Below, one piece after another: positions 8,375-17,046 of a stretch of DNA of 64,000 nucleotides; within the stretch, counting starts at the first letter, position 1; every line of letters starts with the position of its first letter. The notes beneath the pieces are model-generated. The model saw only the letters and a list, made by a program, of their open reading frames with translations, searched no databases and was not told where the DNA came from. The DNA is taken from contig NZ_JAGRPM010000080.1 of NCBI RefSeq assembly GCF_019449565.1, positions 1 to 64,000 on the forward strand, in the 5' to 3' direction. Position numbers and translations under genes: made by a program. The DNA is from Rhodoblastus sp. (GTDB taxonomy: Bacteria > Pseudomonadota > Alphaproteobacteria > Rhizobiales > Beijerinckiaceae).

Positions 8375-9829
8375 TTACGAGCCCGTTCGCAAAAGAGAGC
8401 CTTTTTCGTCGGCCCTGGCCGGTCCATGCGGAAACAGCGTCGCGACCGACCGAATTCTCGCGAAATACCGCGCAAATTTCTCCAATCGCTGACGCGTTCC
8501 GATGTCCGTGCTTCGCCACATGCGGCCCAGTTCGGCTATGGCGGCAGGAACTGAAAGCCACGGAACGTCGCCGTCCGCCTCCATTCGCGTCATTTGCCAC
8601 GCGACGAGTTCGCGGCGTGCATCTTCTGGGAGGAGTTCGGGATGCTCCGCGAAAATGAGACGGGTCGCCAATTCCCTCAATCGGGGATCGTCGAGAAATC
8701 GCGCAAGGGCAGGGCGTTGTTCCCACGGAATCTGATGGAACTGTGCGCAACGCCCCGCATCACGGTTTCCGATGAAGGATTCGTAAATGCGGTCTTCAAC
8801 GAAGGTGGCTTTGGGGCGATCCTCAAATTCACGCCGCAGTATTCGAATGATGCGTCGGCGAAAATCCTCGTTCCGGGCGATCGCATTCGCTCTCCGCAAT
8901 AATTCGCATTCGGATGGGTCGTTGGAACCATCCCCGGAGGGCGAAGATCCGAGGGGCAGGATAATTGGAAACCCGTTAGCGCGCACGGTTCGGATGACTT
9001 TGAGTGGCCCAAATGCGAACTCCGCCAACGCGTCGTCCGGCAGGCGAAAGAATTGTTCTGGATCGTAAGCCAGATCGAACAGGAACATGGCGCTCCGGTC
9101 GTCGTCGGGCGACCCGATGAATGTGACGTGTTTGGAAATGCGGTTTCTGCCGAAAACTGCCGACCATTGGAAAACGGGGTTGTCCTTCACGAAGCCGATG
9201 ACAAAATTCTTGTCGGCGTTCTGCATCATCCGGGAATAGAGCGCCGGGGCGAGATCTCGCATCTTTTGCATCAGCTGGATGGTCGCCTTGCTATCCGCCA
9301 TTGCGTCATGCGCCGAGGCTTCGGTCAGATCGATGCCATTTGCGCGCGCTAATTCCCCGAGACGGAATGAGCCGCTTTCGTTTAATTTGAGCGCGCCAGG
9401 AGCATGAATCGCCACTGCTTGCGCCATGGTCAGAACATCGGCGCGGCGATTGCCGTTGATCTGGGTGAGATAGATCGGGTGGAGGGTCTGATAAAAAGCC
9501 TGACGCAACATGATCTCGTCAAACTTCAAGGAATTGTAGCCGCAGAAGACAGACGGGCTCCAATCTGCGAATTTCTGATGGACGGCGCGGACGAGCTCAT
9601 AGTGAGACAGCGGGGCGCGCTCGAGATCCTCTGGGTCAAAATCGGTGACAAGCAAGGCGCCGGGCGAAGGGATCTGGTAACTCAAGCGGCGGCAACGCAG
9701 ATCGAACCGCTCCTGATCAATCGTCTCCAGGTCGCTATCGGTCCTGACCGCCGCAATCTGCAGGATCTGGTCGTAACCTCTCAGTGTTCCTGTCGTTTCG
9801 ACATCGTAAAATACATGGCAAGTTTTCAC
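8375..9829 (-). CDS. sbcB: Exodeoxyribonuclease I
   Basis: 3'-to-5' exonuclease on single-stranded DNA, of the DEDDh superfamily. In 484 residues the protein shows Exo I motif FYDVETTG (Asp9, Glu11), Exo II in FCGYNSLKFDEIMLRQAFYQ and Exo III in SAHDAMADSKATI. The rest matches the exonuclease I layout (SH3-like and C-terminal helical regions, for example FQWSAVFGRN and RYFARIRSVATLF). The enzyme is a housekeeping gene in Gammaproteobacteria and unusual in Alphaproteobacteria; here it lies between mobilization and restriction genes, so it probably came with the element. It may process transferred single strands or act beside the restriction system (inference). It is divergent from hsdR, with 262 bases between. 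Confidence 0.9.
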   Translation of the reverse strand: MKTCHVFYDVETTGTLRGYDQILQIAAVRTDSDLETIDQERFDLRCRRLSYQIPSPGALLVTDFDPEDLERAPLSHYELVRAVHQKFADWSPSVFCGYNSLKFDEIMLRQAFYQTLHPIYLTQINGNRRADVLTMAQAVAIHAPGALKLNESGSFRLGELARANGIDLTEASAHDAMADSKATIQLMQKMRDLAPALYSRMMQNADKNFVIGFVKDNPVFQWSAVFGRNRISKHVTFIGSPDDDRSAMFLFDLAYDPEQFFRLPDDALAEFAFGPLKVIRTVRANGFPIILPLGSSPSGDGSNDPSECELLRRANAIARNEDFRRRIIRILRREFEDRPKATFVEDRIYESFIGNRDAGRCAQFHQIPWEQRPALARFLDDPRLRELATRLIFAEHPELLPEDARRELVAWQMTRMEADGDVPWLSVPAAIAELGRMWRSTDIGTRQRLEKFARYFARIRSVATLFPHGPARADEKGSLLRTGS

Positions 9830-9968
9830 GGGATTTTCTCCAACTGGCTGGACGAAAACCCTTTTTTCGACTTTCCCCTTTCATCGTTCCGGGCTGACCC
9901 ATGCCCCAACCATTTGTGCCCGACATCGGGCCCGTCACATTGCCAAGACTCAGGTCCCAATCTAAATT

Positions 9969-9992
9969 CAGAGCGGTCGGACCAACGCTCTG
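9969..9992. repeat. Inverted repeat upstream of hsdR, possible operator
   Basis: CAGAGCG (9969-9975) and CGCTCTG (9986-9992) flank a ten-base centre that itself contains GGTC-G-GACC overlapping the left arm. It lies 100 bases before the hsdR start in the sbcB-hsdR divergent region. No T-run follows. It could be a regulator binding site; no regulator gene is next to it. Confidence 0.3.
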
Positions 9993-10091
9993 CCAACGCC
10001 TAATGCGGGGCATCGACCCTAAATTGGAGATCTGGATGCGCATGACCGCCGATCGTGGTGAGATGGCGGCAAATTTGGCGGAGCCGGTTGT

Positions 10092-12239
10092 TTGACAAAT
10101 GAGGCCTTTGCACGCGTCAAGATCGACCAGCTTCTGAAGGACGCGGACTGGCGGCTGACCGACGGCCTGAGCGTTCGCTTCGAATATCCACTCGATGATG
10201 GTGGTAAGGCGGACTATGCGCTGTTCGACCGCCAGGGCCGGGCGCTCGCGGTGTTGGAGGCCAAGAGCACCAGCGTCAGCCTCGCCGCCGGCGAACCGCA
10301 AGGCCGCCGTTACGCCGAGCAATTGGGCGTTCCGTTCATTTTTCTGTCGAATGGCGAGGAGGTCTGGTTCTGTGACAAGAGCCAGGACGCGCATTTTCGG
10401 CTCATAGAAACTATCTTCAGCCAGGACGATCTCATTCGGCGGACGGCGGCGCGTGAAATCCGCCGAAATCTGCTCGATGTTCCGATCGACACCAGGATCG
10501 CCGGCGGCGACGGCCGCTATCACCAAACCGCCTGCATTGATGCCGTGAGCCGGGAGATCGTCCACGGCCGCCGTAAAATGCTCGTGGAAATGGCGACCGG
10601 CACGGGCAAGACGCGGACCGCGGCCGCATTAATGAAACGACTGTTCGAAGCGAACTGGGCGACGCGCGCCTTGTTCGTTGTCGACCGCAACACCCTCGCC
10701 ATTCAGGCCGAAGACGCCTTCGCCGAACATTTGCCACACCTTCCCTGTTTTCGTGTACCCAGAACGGGGCGACGCTTTCAGGACGAGAAGCGGATCACGA
10801 TCGTGACCCTGCAAACGCTGGTCAACGAATATGCCAATTACTCCTCCGGATATTTCGACACCATCATCATCGACGAATGCCATCGCAGCATTTACGGGCA
10901 ATGGCGGCGGGCCCTGGATCATTTCGACGGCGTCAAGATCGGGCTGACCGCCACGCCGTGCGTCATGCGGGATGCTCCAGGAGTCGATGATGATGATCGG
11001 GTGGCGATCCGCGACACCCTGCGCTTCTTCGAGGTCGATCGTCCGACCTATAGCTACAGCATGGCCGAGGCCATCGCCGACGGCCACCTGGTTCCCTACG
11101 AGATCTATCGCGCCATGACGGCGCGAACTGCGGCCACCGAGGGATTCGCCGTCGCCCGGAACGAAATCGACTGGGATGCGCTGGACGACGACACCCGGGC
11201 CGAATTGGAAGCTTTATTCGCCGAAAGCGATCCCCTGATCGTCGATCCCACCGTGCTTGAGCGCAAATTCACGATTCCAGAGCGCAATCGCGCCATGGTG
11301 CGCGAATTCCGCGATGTTCTGGAAAATGGCTACAACGGCCCCCACGGCGCCCGCCGGGCGCCCGAGCCAGGCAAGACGATTGTCTTTGCCGTCACCAAGC
11401 GCCACGCGGAAACGTTGGCGCGCATGTTCGACGAGGTTTTCGCCGACAAGAAGCCAAGCCCAACGACGCGCTATGCGGATTTCGTCGTCTCTGGCCAGGG
11501 GCCCGACGACACCATCGATGGGCAGGCCAAGATCAAGCGCTTCAAGAAGGAGCCGTTCCCACAGATCCTCGTCAGCGTGAACATGCTCGACACCGGCTTC
11601 GATTGTCCCGAAATCCGCAATCTGGTGATGGCGCGCTTCACCCACAGCACTATCCTCTACCAGCAGATGCGTGGTCGCGGCACGCGCCAAGCGCCGGGCA
11701 AGGACCGTTTTACGATGTGGGATTTCACCGGCGTCACCCTTCGTCATGGTGATGATGAGAGCCCGGGAGAGGGTGGTGCGGTTGTCGTGCGCCCGGCGCT
11801 GAAGCCGAGCGGAGTCACCCGCAAGATGCTCACGCTGGACGTTCACGACGAGATTGATCCTGCGACCCGGGAATGGGTCACGATCGACGAAAACGGCAAC
11901 GCCTTCATGGACGTTGATGAGGCGCGCGCCGAACATCTGGGCGCCGGCTTCGAGACCTGGCTCGACGGTCAGAACTTCAATTCCGATCAATTGCGCCTGC
12001 TGCACCTCATCAAGGAGCAGATCAAGGCCAACGCGGCCGAGTTCAACGCCTTTGAGAGCTGGCGCTTCGATCTGCCGCCTCTGTCGATGAACGGCGGCTT
12101 CGAACGCGCCCGCGCCGATTTCGGCGGCGAGGCCGAGCTTGAACGCGTGTTGCGTTCGATGAACAATGCGGTCTTTGGCGATTCCCCGCCGGATGAGTCA
12201 GACGATGCCCCGACGCGTTCGGACAAGCCTCTGAATTGA
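10092..12239 (+). CDS. hsdR: Type I restriction enzyme, R (endonuclease/translocase) subunit
   Basis: Motor and nuclease subunit of a type I restriction-modification complex. The 715 residues start with a nuclease domain of the PD-(D/E)XK kind: KADYALFDRQGRALAVLEAKS (Glu and Lys near residues 56-58), preceded by the family opening ARVKIDQLLKDADWRL. The superfamily 2 helicase core follows: Walker A MATGTGKTRTA near 167, DECHRSIYG near 260, GLTATP, and motif VI QQMRGRGTRQAPGKDRF near 524. The C-terminal part is short, as in EcoEI-like R subunits. The start is TTG at 10092; no convincing ATG alternative precedes the conserved N-terminus. First gene of the hsdR-M-S operon, with 8 bases to the hsdM ATG. 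Confidence 0.93.
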   Translation: MTNEAFARVKIDQLLKDADWRLTDGLSVRFEYPLDDGGKADYALFDRQGRALAVLEAKSTSVSLAAGEPQGRRYAEQLGVPFIFLSNGEEVWFCDKSQDAHFRLIETIFSQDDLIRRTAAREIRRNLLDVPIDTRIAGGDGRYHQTACIDAVSREIVHGRRKMLVEMATGTGKTRTAAALMKRLFEANWATRALFVVDRNTLAIQAEDAFAEHLPHLPCFRVPRTGRRFQDEKRITIVTLQTLVNEYANYSSGYFDTIIIDECHRSIYGQWRRALDHFDGVKIGLTATPCVMRDAPGVDDDDRVAIRDTLRFFEVDRPTYSYSMAEAIADGHLVPYEIYRAMTARTAATEGFAVARNEIDWDALDDDTRAELEALFAESDPLIVDPTVLERKFTIPERNRAMVREFRDVLENGYNGPHGARRAPEPGKTIVFAVTKRHAETLARMFDEVFADKKPSPTTRYADFVVSGQGPDDTIDGQAKIKRFKKEPFPQILVSVNMLDTGFDCPEIRNLVMARFTHSTILYQQMRGRGTRQAPGKDRFTMWDFTGVTLRHGDDESPGEGGAVVVRPALKPSGVTRKMLTLDVHDEIDPATREWVTIDENGNAFMDVDEARAEHLGAGFETWLDGQNFNSDQLRLLHLIKEQIKANAAEFNAFESWRFDLPPLSMNGGFERARADFGGEAELERVLRSMNNAVFGDSPPDESDDAPTRSDKPLN

Positions 12240-12247
12240 AGGTTTTC

Positions 12248-13873
12248 ATGCCCTTTACGCCAGACATGCGCCGCAAGGTCGATCAGATCCGTGATTACCT
12301 CTATGGCGGCGGCTATCCGGACCCTCTGTCGAACGCGGAGCAACTCAGCTTCCTGTTCTTCTTCTACATGATCGAGGGCATCGACGGCGCCAATCTCCGG
12401 CAGGCGAAGGCGACCGGGCGGCATTACGACTCGCTGTTCGCGGGCGACTGGATCCTGCGCAATCCTCTCAATGCGCCACGGAAAGGCGTGGAAACCGTTC
12501 CGCGTACGCGCATGCGCTGGTCGAGTTGGGCCAACGCCTTGTCGGGCGAGCAATTGGTGACCTTCGTCCGCGACGAAGTCTTTCCCTTTTTCGGGGCGAT
12601 TGGCGATGCCTTCGGCATGAGCTTCATGGCCCAGGCCCGTCTGACCGTCGATGAGCCGACCGTCCTCACCCAGGTCGTGACGCTGGTCAATGAATTGCGG
12701 CTGGAGCAGGCCGACCCTGACACCAAGGGCGATCTGTTCGAACATGTCCTGCGCCAGATCAAGCAAGCGGGTGAACTCGGCCAGTTCCGCACGCCGCGCC
12801 ACATCATCCGCGCCATCGTCGATCTAGTTGATCCGAAGATCGGGGAAACGGTCTACGACCCCGCCGCCGGCACGGCAGGATTCCTCGTCGCGGCCTATGA
12901 GCACATCCGCCTCACCAATTCCTCGGCCAATGGCCGTGAGGTCGCGGAATTTGAAGGCAAGACCTTTGAGCGCGGCTATGGCGACAAGCTGAAACAGGCG
13001 CAGTGGCGAAAGCTTCAGGCCGAAACGTTTTATGGCAATGACGTCGATCCGAAGATGGTCAGCCTCGCCTCGATGAACCTGGCCTTGCGCGGCCTGCCGG
13101 ATGTTCGCATTCTCAAGCGCAACGTCCTCACCACCAGTTTCGACCGCCAGATGAAGGCGGAAAAAGGCCTGCCGCTCGAGGGCTATAATATCGTGCTGGC
13201 CAATCCGCCCTTTTCCGGCAGGATCGACCGTGATCGCATTGTCGATGACGTCAGGGTGGGGACCAGCACCGCGACGGAGCTGCTGTTCGTCAAATATATG
13301 ATGGACAACCTCGTCGAGGATGGCCGCTGCGGGGTGATCGTGCCGGAGGGCGTCCTGTTCGGTTCGACCGGCGCCCACAAGGAACTGCGGCGCATCCTGA
13401 TGCAGAACAATCGCGTCGAGGCGGTGCTGTCGCTGCCGGGCGGCGTGTTCCAGCCGTACTCGGGCGTCAAGACTTCGGTGCTCATCTTCGCCAAGAACGG
13501 GCCCACCGAGAAGGTGATGTTCCTCCATGCCGACAATGATGGTTTCAAGCTCGACGCCAATCACGAACAGCCGATCGAGGCCGACGACCTGCCGGGGCTG
13601 GTCGGCGCCTTCAACAGCCGCGATGAGCTGTGGGAGGACTGGCAGGATTGGGATTTCGCCCATCGCTGGACGGAGAAGTTCTGGTTCGCCACCGCAGAGG
13701 CCATCGAGAGCGAGGATTGGAATCTATCAGCTTCCCGGTATCGCCCCGAAAGCCGGGAGGCGGCCGACCATCGCGATCCACGCGAATTGCTGGCGGAATT
13801 GCGCGACGAGACGGCGGCGATCTTGGGCGACATCCAGGCCTTGGTTGCCGAGCTTGGGGAGAGCGCGGCGTGA
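12248..13873 (+). CDS. hsdM: Type I restriction-modification, M (N6-adenine methyltransferase) subunit
   Basis: Modification subunit that methylates adenine in the target and is also needed for cleavage. From the ATG at 12248 (AAGG about 7 bases upstream) it has 541 residues. The N-terminal helical domain (VDQIRDYLYGGGYPDPLSNA) is of the HsdM_N type. The AdoMet-binding motif is YDPAAGTAGFL near 203 and the catalytic gamma-class motif is VLANPPFSG near 318. The C-terminus ends in a long helix (ELLAELRDETAAILGDIQAL) that would contact HsdS. A TTG at 12236 would also be in frame and would overlap the hsdR stop. The stop overlaps the hsdS GTG start as GTGA. Confidence 0.95.
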   Translation: MPFTPDMRRKVDQIRDYLYGGGYPDPLSNAEQLSFLFFFYMIEGIDGANLRQAKATGRHYDSLFAGDWILRNPLNAPRKGVETVPRTRMRWSSWANALSGEQLVTFVRDEVFPFFGAIGDAFGMSFMAQARLTVDEPTVLTQVVTLVNELRLEQADPDTKGDLFEHVLRQIKQAGELGQFRTPRHIIRAIVDLVDPKIGETVYDPAAGTAGFLVAAYEHIRLTNSSANGREVAEFEGKTFERGYGDKLKQAQWRKLQAETFYGNDVDPKMVSLASMNLALRGLPDVRILKRNVLTTSFDRQMKAEKGLPLEGYNIVLANPPFSGRIDRDRIVDDVRVGTSTATELLFVKYMMDNLVEDGRCGVIVPEGVLFGSTGAHKELRRILMQNNRVEAVLSLPGGVFQPYSGVKTSVLIFAKNGPTEKVMFLHADNDGFKLDANHEQPIEADDLPGLVGAFNSRDELWEDWQDWDFAHRWTEKFWFATAEAIESEDWNLSASRYRPESREAADHRDPRELLAELRDETAAILGDIQALVAELGESAA

Positions 13874-15060
13874 TTCAGCTGTGCCGATTAGGCGACGTTT
13901 GCCACACGACGAGCGGTGGTACGCCGTCGCGATCCAGATCGGAGTTTTTCGGAGGCGACATTCCTTGGGTGAAGTCCGGAAATCTCAATGACGGTTTGGT
14001 GCTGGAGACCGATGAGACCATTACGGAGGCCGGACTGGCGGCTTCCAGCGCCAAGGTCTTTCCCAAGGGCACCTTGCTCATTGCGATGTACGGCGCGACG
14101 GTCGGAAAGCTCGGAATCCTTGACCTTGATGCCGCCACCAATCAGGCCATTTGCGCGATTCGCCCAAACTCAAAAGTTGATCGGGATTTCCTTTTTTTCT
14201 TCTTGCTGAATAAACGCCGCCAACTCCTCGCGAGCAGCATCGGCGGAGCACAGCCGAATATCAGTCAAAACATCATACGTGATCTGGAAATTCCAATTCC
14301 GTCCAAAAGCGAGCAGCACCGCGTTGTGGGTCTTTTGGTGCGTGCGTCGGAAATCAGACGCCGCGCCGACGCCGCCCGCGCCAAAGCCCGCGCCATCATC
14401 CCCGCGCTGTTCAACGACACGTTCGGTGATCCGGCGACCAATCCGAAAGGGTGGCCAGTGGTAACGGTTGGCGATCTTCAGGGGAGTGAGCTTCGCAATG
14501 GCATATCTCCCTCCAAAATGGGGAAGGTGGTCGGCAACGTCCTGACGCTGTCAGCGATTACGCGCGGGTCATTCGATCCGGGCGCGAAGAAAGAAAGCAT
14601 GTTTGCCGCGCCGCTCGCCGAAGAACAGACAGTATCCCGGTCACTGTTTTTGATCTGTCGCGGCAATGGGAATCGCCATCTTGTGGGCCAAGGAGCGTTT
14701 CCTCATTCCGACATGCCGGGTGTGGCTTTCCCGGATACGATGATCGCACTGCGAATTGACGAGTCGGAATTAGCACCTGCATATCTCGCGGCTGTTTGGT
14801 CGTCCGATCATCTGCGGGCGCAAATTGACGCAGCAGCCAAGACGACCAATGGGACATTCAAGATCAGCCAGGGCGCGATTGTGAAGTTCTCCTTCCCGCT
14901 CCCGCCCCGCCAACTGCAAACCGCGTTTGCAGAACGTGTCAGCCATTTAGAACGGCTCGCCCGCAATCTCGACGCCGCCGCAGCCAAAACGGAGGAAATC
15001 TCCGCCGCGCTGTCGTCGGAGGTTTTCGACCAACCACGGATAGGGAACGGACATGACTGA
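13870..15060 (+). CDS. hsdS: Type I restriction-modification, S (specificity) subunit
   Basis: DNA-recognition subunit with two target-recognition domains. The GTG at 13870 overlaps the hsdM stop by four bases and gives 396 residues, a normal length. The first half shows the usual opening (RLGDVCHTTSGGTPSRS, DIPWVKSGNLNDG) and ATVGKLGILDLDAATNQAI. The central conserved repeat IPIPSKSEQHRVVGLLVRAS with a coiled helix (RRRADAARAKARAIIPALF) is echoed at the C-terminus by FPLPPRQLQTAFAERVSHLE and a second helix. Two half-sites with two such repeats mean a full, bipartite S subunit. The specific target cannot be read from sequence. The 3' end overlaps the GHKL gene by 8 bases. Confidence 0.93.
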   Translation: MIQLCRLGDVCHTTSGGTPSRSRSEFFGGDIPWVKSGNLNDGLVLETDETITEAGLAASSAKVFPKGTLLIAMYGATVGKLGILDLDAATNQAICAIRPNSKVDRDFLFFFLLNKRRQLLASSIGGAQPNISQNIIRDLEIPIPSKSEQHRVVGLLVRASEIRRRADAARAKARAIIPALFNDTFGDPATNPKGWPVVTVGDLQGSELRNGISPSKMGKVVGNVLTLSAITRGSFDPGAKKESMFAAPLAEEQTVSRSLFLICRGNGNRHLVGQGAFPHSDMPGVAFPDTMIALRIDESELAPAYLAAVWSSDHLRAQIDAAAKTTNGTFKISQGAIVKFSFPLPPRQLQTAFAERVSHLERLARNLDAAAAKTEEISAALSSEVFDQPRIGNGHD

Positions 15061-17032
15061 TCTTGCCAGCGATATCGTTGGGCGAGTGAACCGCCTTCCG
15101 CTGAAGCCGTCTGAGACAAACGCCTTGTTGCCGCTGATGGAGGCGTTCAGCAACGCTCTCCACGCCATCAATCTCCGATTTGGAGCAGATGCTGTCCGTG
15201 ACGGACGCATCCAGATCACCGTCCTCCGCGACGGCAACGACGATGTGAATGGCTTTAGGATCGAAGACAACGGGATAGGTTTCACAGACGACAATTATCA
15301 TTCCTTCCGAACCCCAGACAGCCGACTTAAAATCGGCATCGGCGGCAAGGGCGTCGGACGCCTGTCATGGTTGCGAGTGTTTGGCGGGGCGAAGATCGAA
15401 AGCATCTATGCCGATGGAGGCCGGTTGTTGAGGCGCTCCTTTGATTTCGTCCTCGACGAAAGCAATCAGATGCGGAATGAGCTGAATGGAGCCGCCGATG
15501 GGGCGGTCGCCCCTCGAACCATCATCACCCTCGGGGAGTTCAAGAGTGAGTACAAAAGTCGCTCTCCTTCCCGGGCTGAGACGCTGGCTCAACGCCTGAT
15601 CGCGCACTTTCTACCAATCCTGGCATCCGGCGCGTGTCCCTTCGCCGAATTGATCGACGGCGCTGAGTCGTTCGATCTTCCAGATTATTTCAGGGACAAG
15701 ATTGTCGATACAGCGGTCGCAACTGTTCCTGTACAACTAGACGATGGGAACGAAATAGCGATCACCGTCCGGCACATGAAATGCAACAAGGACATTCGGC
15801 CGAGAGGGCAAAGCTATAATTGGATGTTTCTCTGCGGGCATGAGCGTAGCGTCACCGAACAGTGCATAGATGAGCAGATTGGTCTCAGAAGCCTTGATGG
15901 AGAGGCGATTTATATAGGCTGCGCATCGGGGAATTACCTCGACGAGAATGTGAACCAGGAGCGCGACGGCTTCACGTTCTCCAACAGCGAGGAAACCGTC
16001 ATTCGGAGAGGCGTCGCGTCAAGCGTCAGAGAATACCTGCAAGCCTATATTTCGCTCTCACGGGCTGAAATGGTCCGAAGCACCCAGGCTCTGATACGCG
16101 AGAACCCGCAATTCCTGTTCATCAATAATGAGTTCGATGCGTTCGTTGAGGGCCTCCCGCTCAACAGCGCGGGCAAACAAGAAGAAATTTTTGTCTCAAT
16201 GAGTCGCCGACGATATCGCCGGCAGCGCGAATTTCGACGTTTGTCCGATGAGATATCGTCGCCCCCTGATCACCACGCGGAGATTCAAGAAAAAGTCGAT
16301 GAATATATGCGTTATGTGGACGACGAGAAGAAAGGCGCGTTGGCGGAATATGTCAGCAAGCGCAAGGCGATTCTCGATTTTCTCGACGCTCTGACGGCTT
16401 ACGAAGACCCGGAAAAGCGCAGACACCATCTTGAGGACGCTGTGCACGCGCTCATTTGCCCTATGAAAATAGACTCATCGCAAGTCGCCGAAATCGACGA
16501 CCACAATCTTTGGCTATTGGATGATCGGCTCGCCTTCTTCAATTTCTTCGCGTCCGACAAGGAGGCGAGGTCGTACCTGAATACCGGCAGTCAGGAGCGA
16601 CCTGATTTGGCATTCCTCTATGACAGCTGTCTGGCTTGGCGCGAGGGCGAGCAATCCGGCGACAAAGTTGTCCTGGTGGAATTCAAGCGACCCGGATTGG
16701 AGTCGTATCCGCACGAAGATCCGATCAGGCAGGCGCTGCGGTACGTCAACCTCATCAAGTCGTCGAGGACGTTCCGCGATAAGAACGGTCGCGTGATTTC
16801 AAACGTCGGCGAGCGCACATCCTTCGATTGCTACATCGTCGCCGACTTGACCGAGGGGCTTAGAAAGCAACTTATCGGATTGCCGCTGCAGCCAACGCCA
16901 GATAACGAGGGCATGTTCGGGTACACCGACAATCCGAAGGCATTCGTGGAAATCGTCCCATTTTCAAAACTTTTGAAGGACGCCAAAGCGCGGAATTCAG
17001 CGTTTTTCACGCGGTTAGGTCTCAATGGCTAA
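15053..17032 (+). CDS. GHKL (MORC/MutL-like) ATPase with C-terminal PD-(D/E)XK-like nuclease, fourth gene of the type I operon
   Basis: A 659-residue protein translationally coupled to hsdS. The N-terminus is a GHKL (Hsp90/MutL/histidine kinase fold) ATPase: N-box MEAFSNALHAI with Glu30 and Asn34, G1 box IEDNGIGF (Asp72-Gly76), and G2 box IGGKGVGRLSWL (Gly97-Arg103). The Glu30 suggests real hydrolysis rather than phosphotransfer. A helical middle (about 330-480) follows, including KVDEYMRYVDDEKKGALAEY. Near the C-terminus, RPDLAFLYD (Asp518) and KVVLVEFKRPG (Glu543, Lys545) make the strand pattern of a PD-(D/E)XK nuclease. GHKL ATPases linked to restriction systems have been described in comparative work on MutL/MORC relatives. 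Here the likely role is an added effector or regulator of the type I system (inference). Confidence 0.75.
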   Translation: MTDLASDIVGRVNRLPLKPSETNALLPLMEAFSNALHAINLRFGADAVRDGRIQITVLRDGNDDVNGFRIEDNGIGFTDDNYHSFRTPDSRLKIGIGGKGVGRLSWLRVFGGAKIESIYADGGRLLRRSFDFVLDESNQMRNELNGAADGAVAPRTIITLGEFKSEYKSRSPSRAETLAQRLIAHFLPILASGACPFAELIDGAESFDLPDYFRDKIVDTAVATVPVQLDDGNEIAITVRHMKCNKDIRPRGQSYNWMFLCGHERSVTEQCIDEQIGLRSLDGEAIYIGCASGNYLDENVNQERDGFTFSNSEETVIRRGVASSVREYLQAYISLSRAEMVRSTQALIRENPQFLFINNEFDAFVEGLPLNSAGKQEEIFVSMSRRRYRRQREFRRLSDEISSPPDHHAEIQEKVDEYMRYVDDEKKGALAEYVSKRKAILDFLDALTAYEDPEKRRHHLEDAVHALICPMKIDSSQVAEIDDHNLWLLDDRLAFFNFFASDKEARSYLNTGSQERPDLAFLYDSCLAWREGEQSGDKVVLVEFKRPGLESYPHEDPIRQALRYVNLIKSSRTFRDKNGRVISNVGERTSFDCYIVADLTEGLRKQLIGLPLQPTPDNEGMFGYTDNPKAFVEIVPFSKLLKDAKARNSAFFTRLGLNG

Positions 17033-17046
17033 TCCTCGACCCGGCG

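Noticed and set aside
9950..9995. tRNA-like minus-strand stretch (CAGAGCGTTGGTC...)
   Set aside because: Only a D-arm-like look; no acceptor stem or T-arm can be formed.
9901..10095. A 64-codon open frame directly before hsdR, overlapping its start
   Set aside because: No ribosome binding site, odd composition, and it spans the likely promoter and the inverted repeat at 9969-9992.
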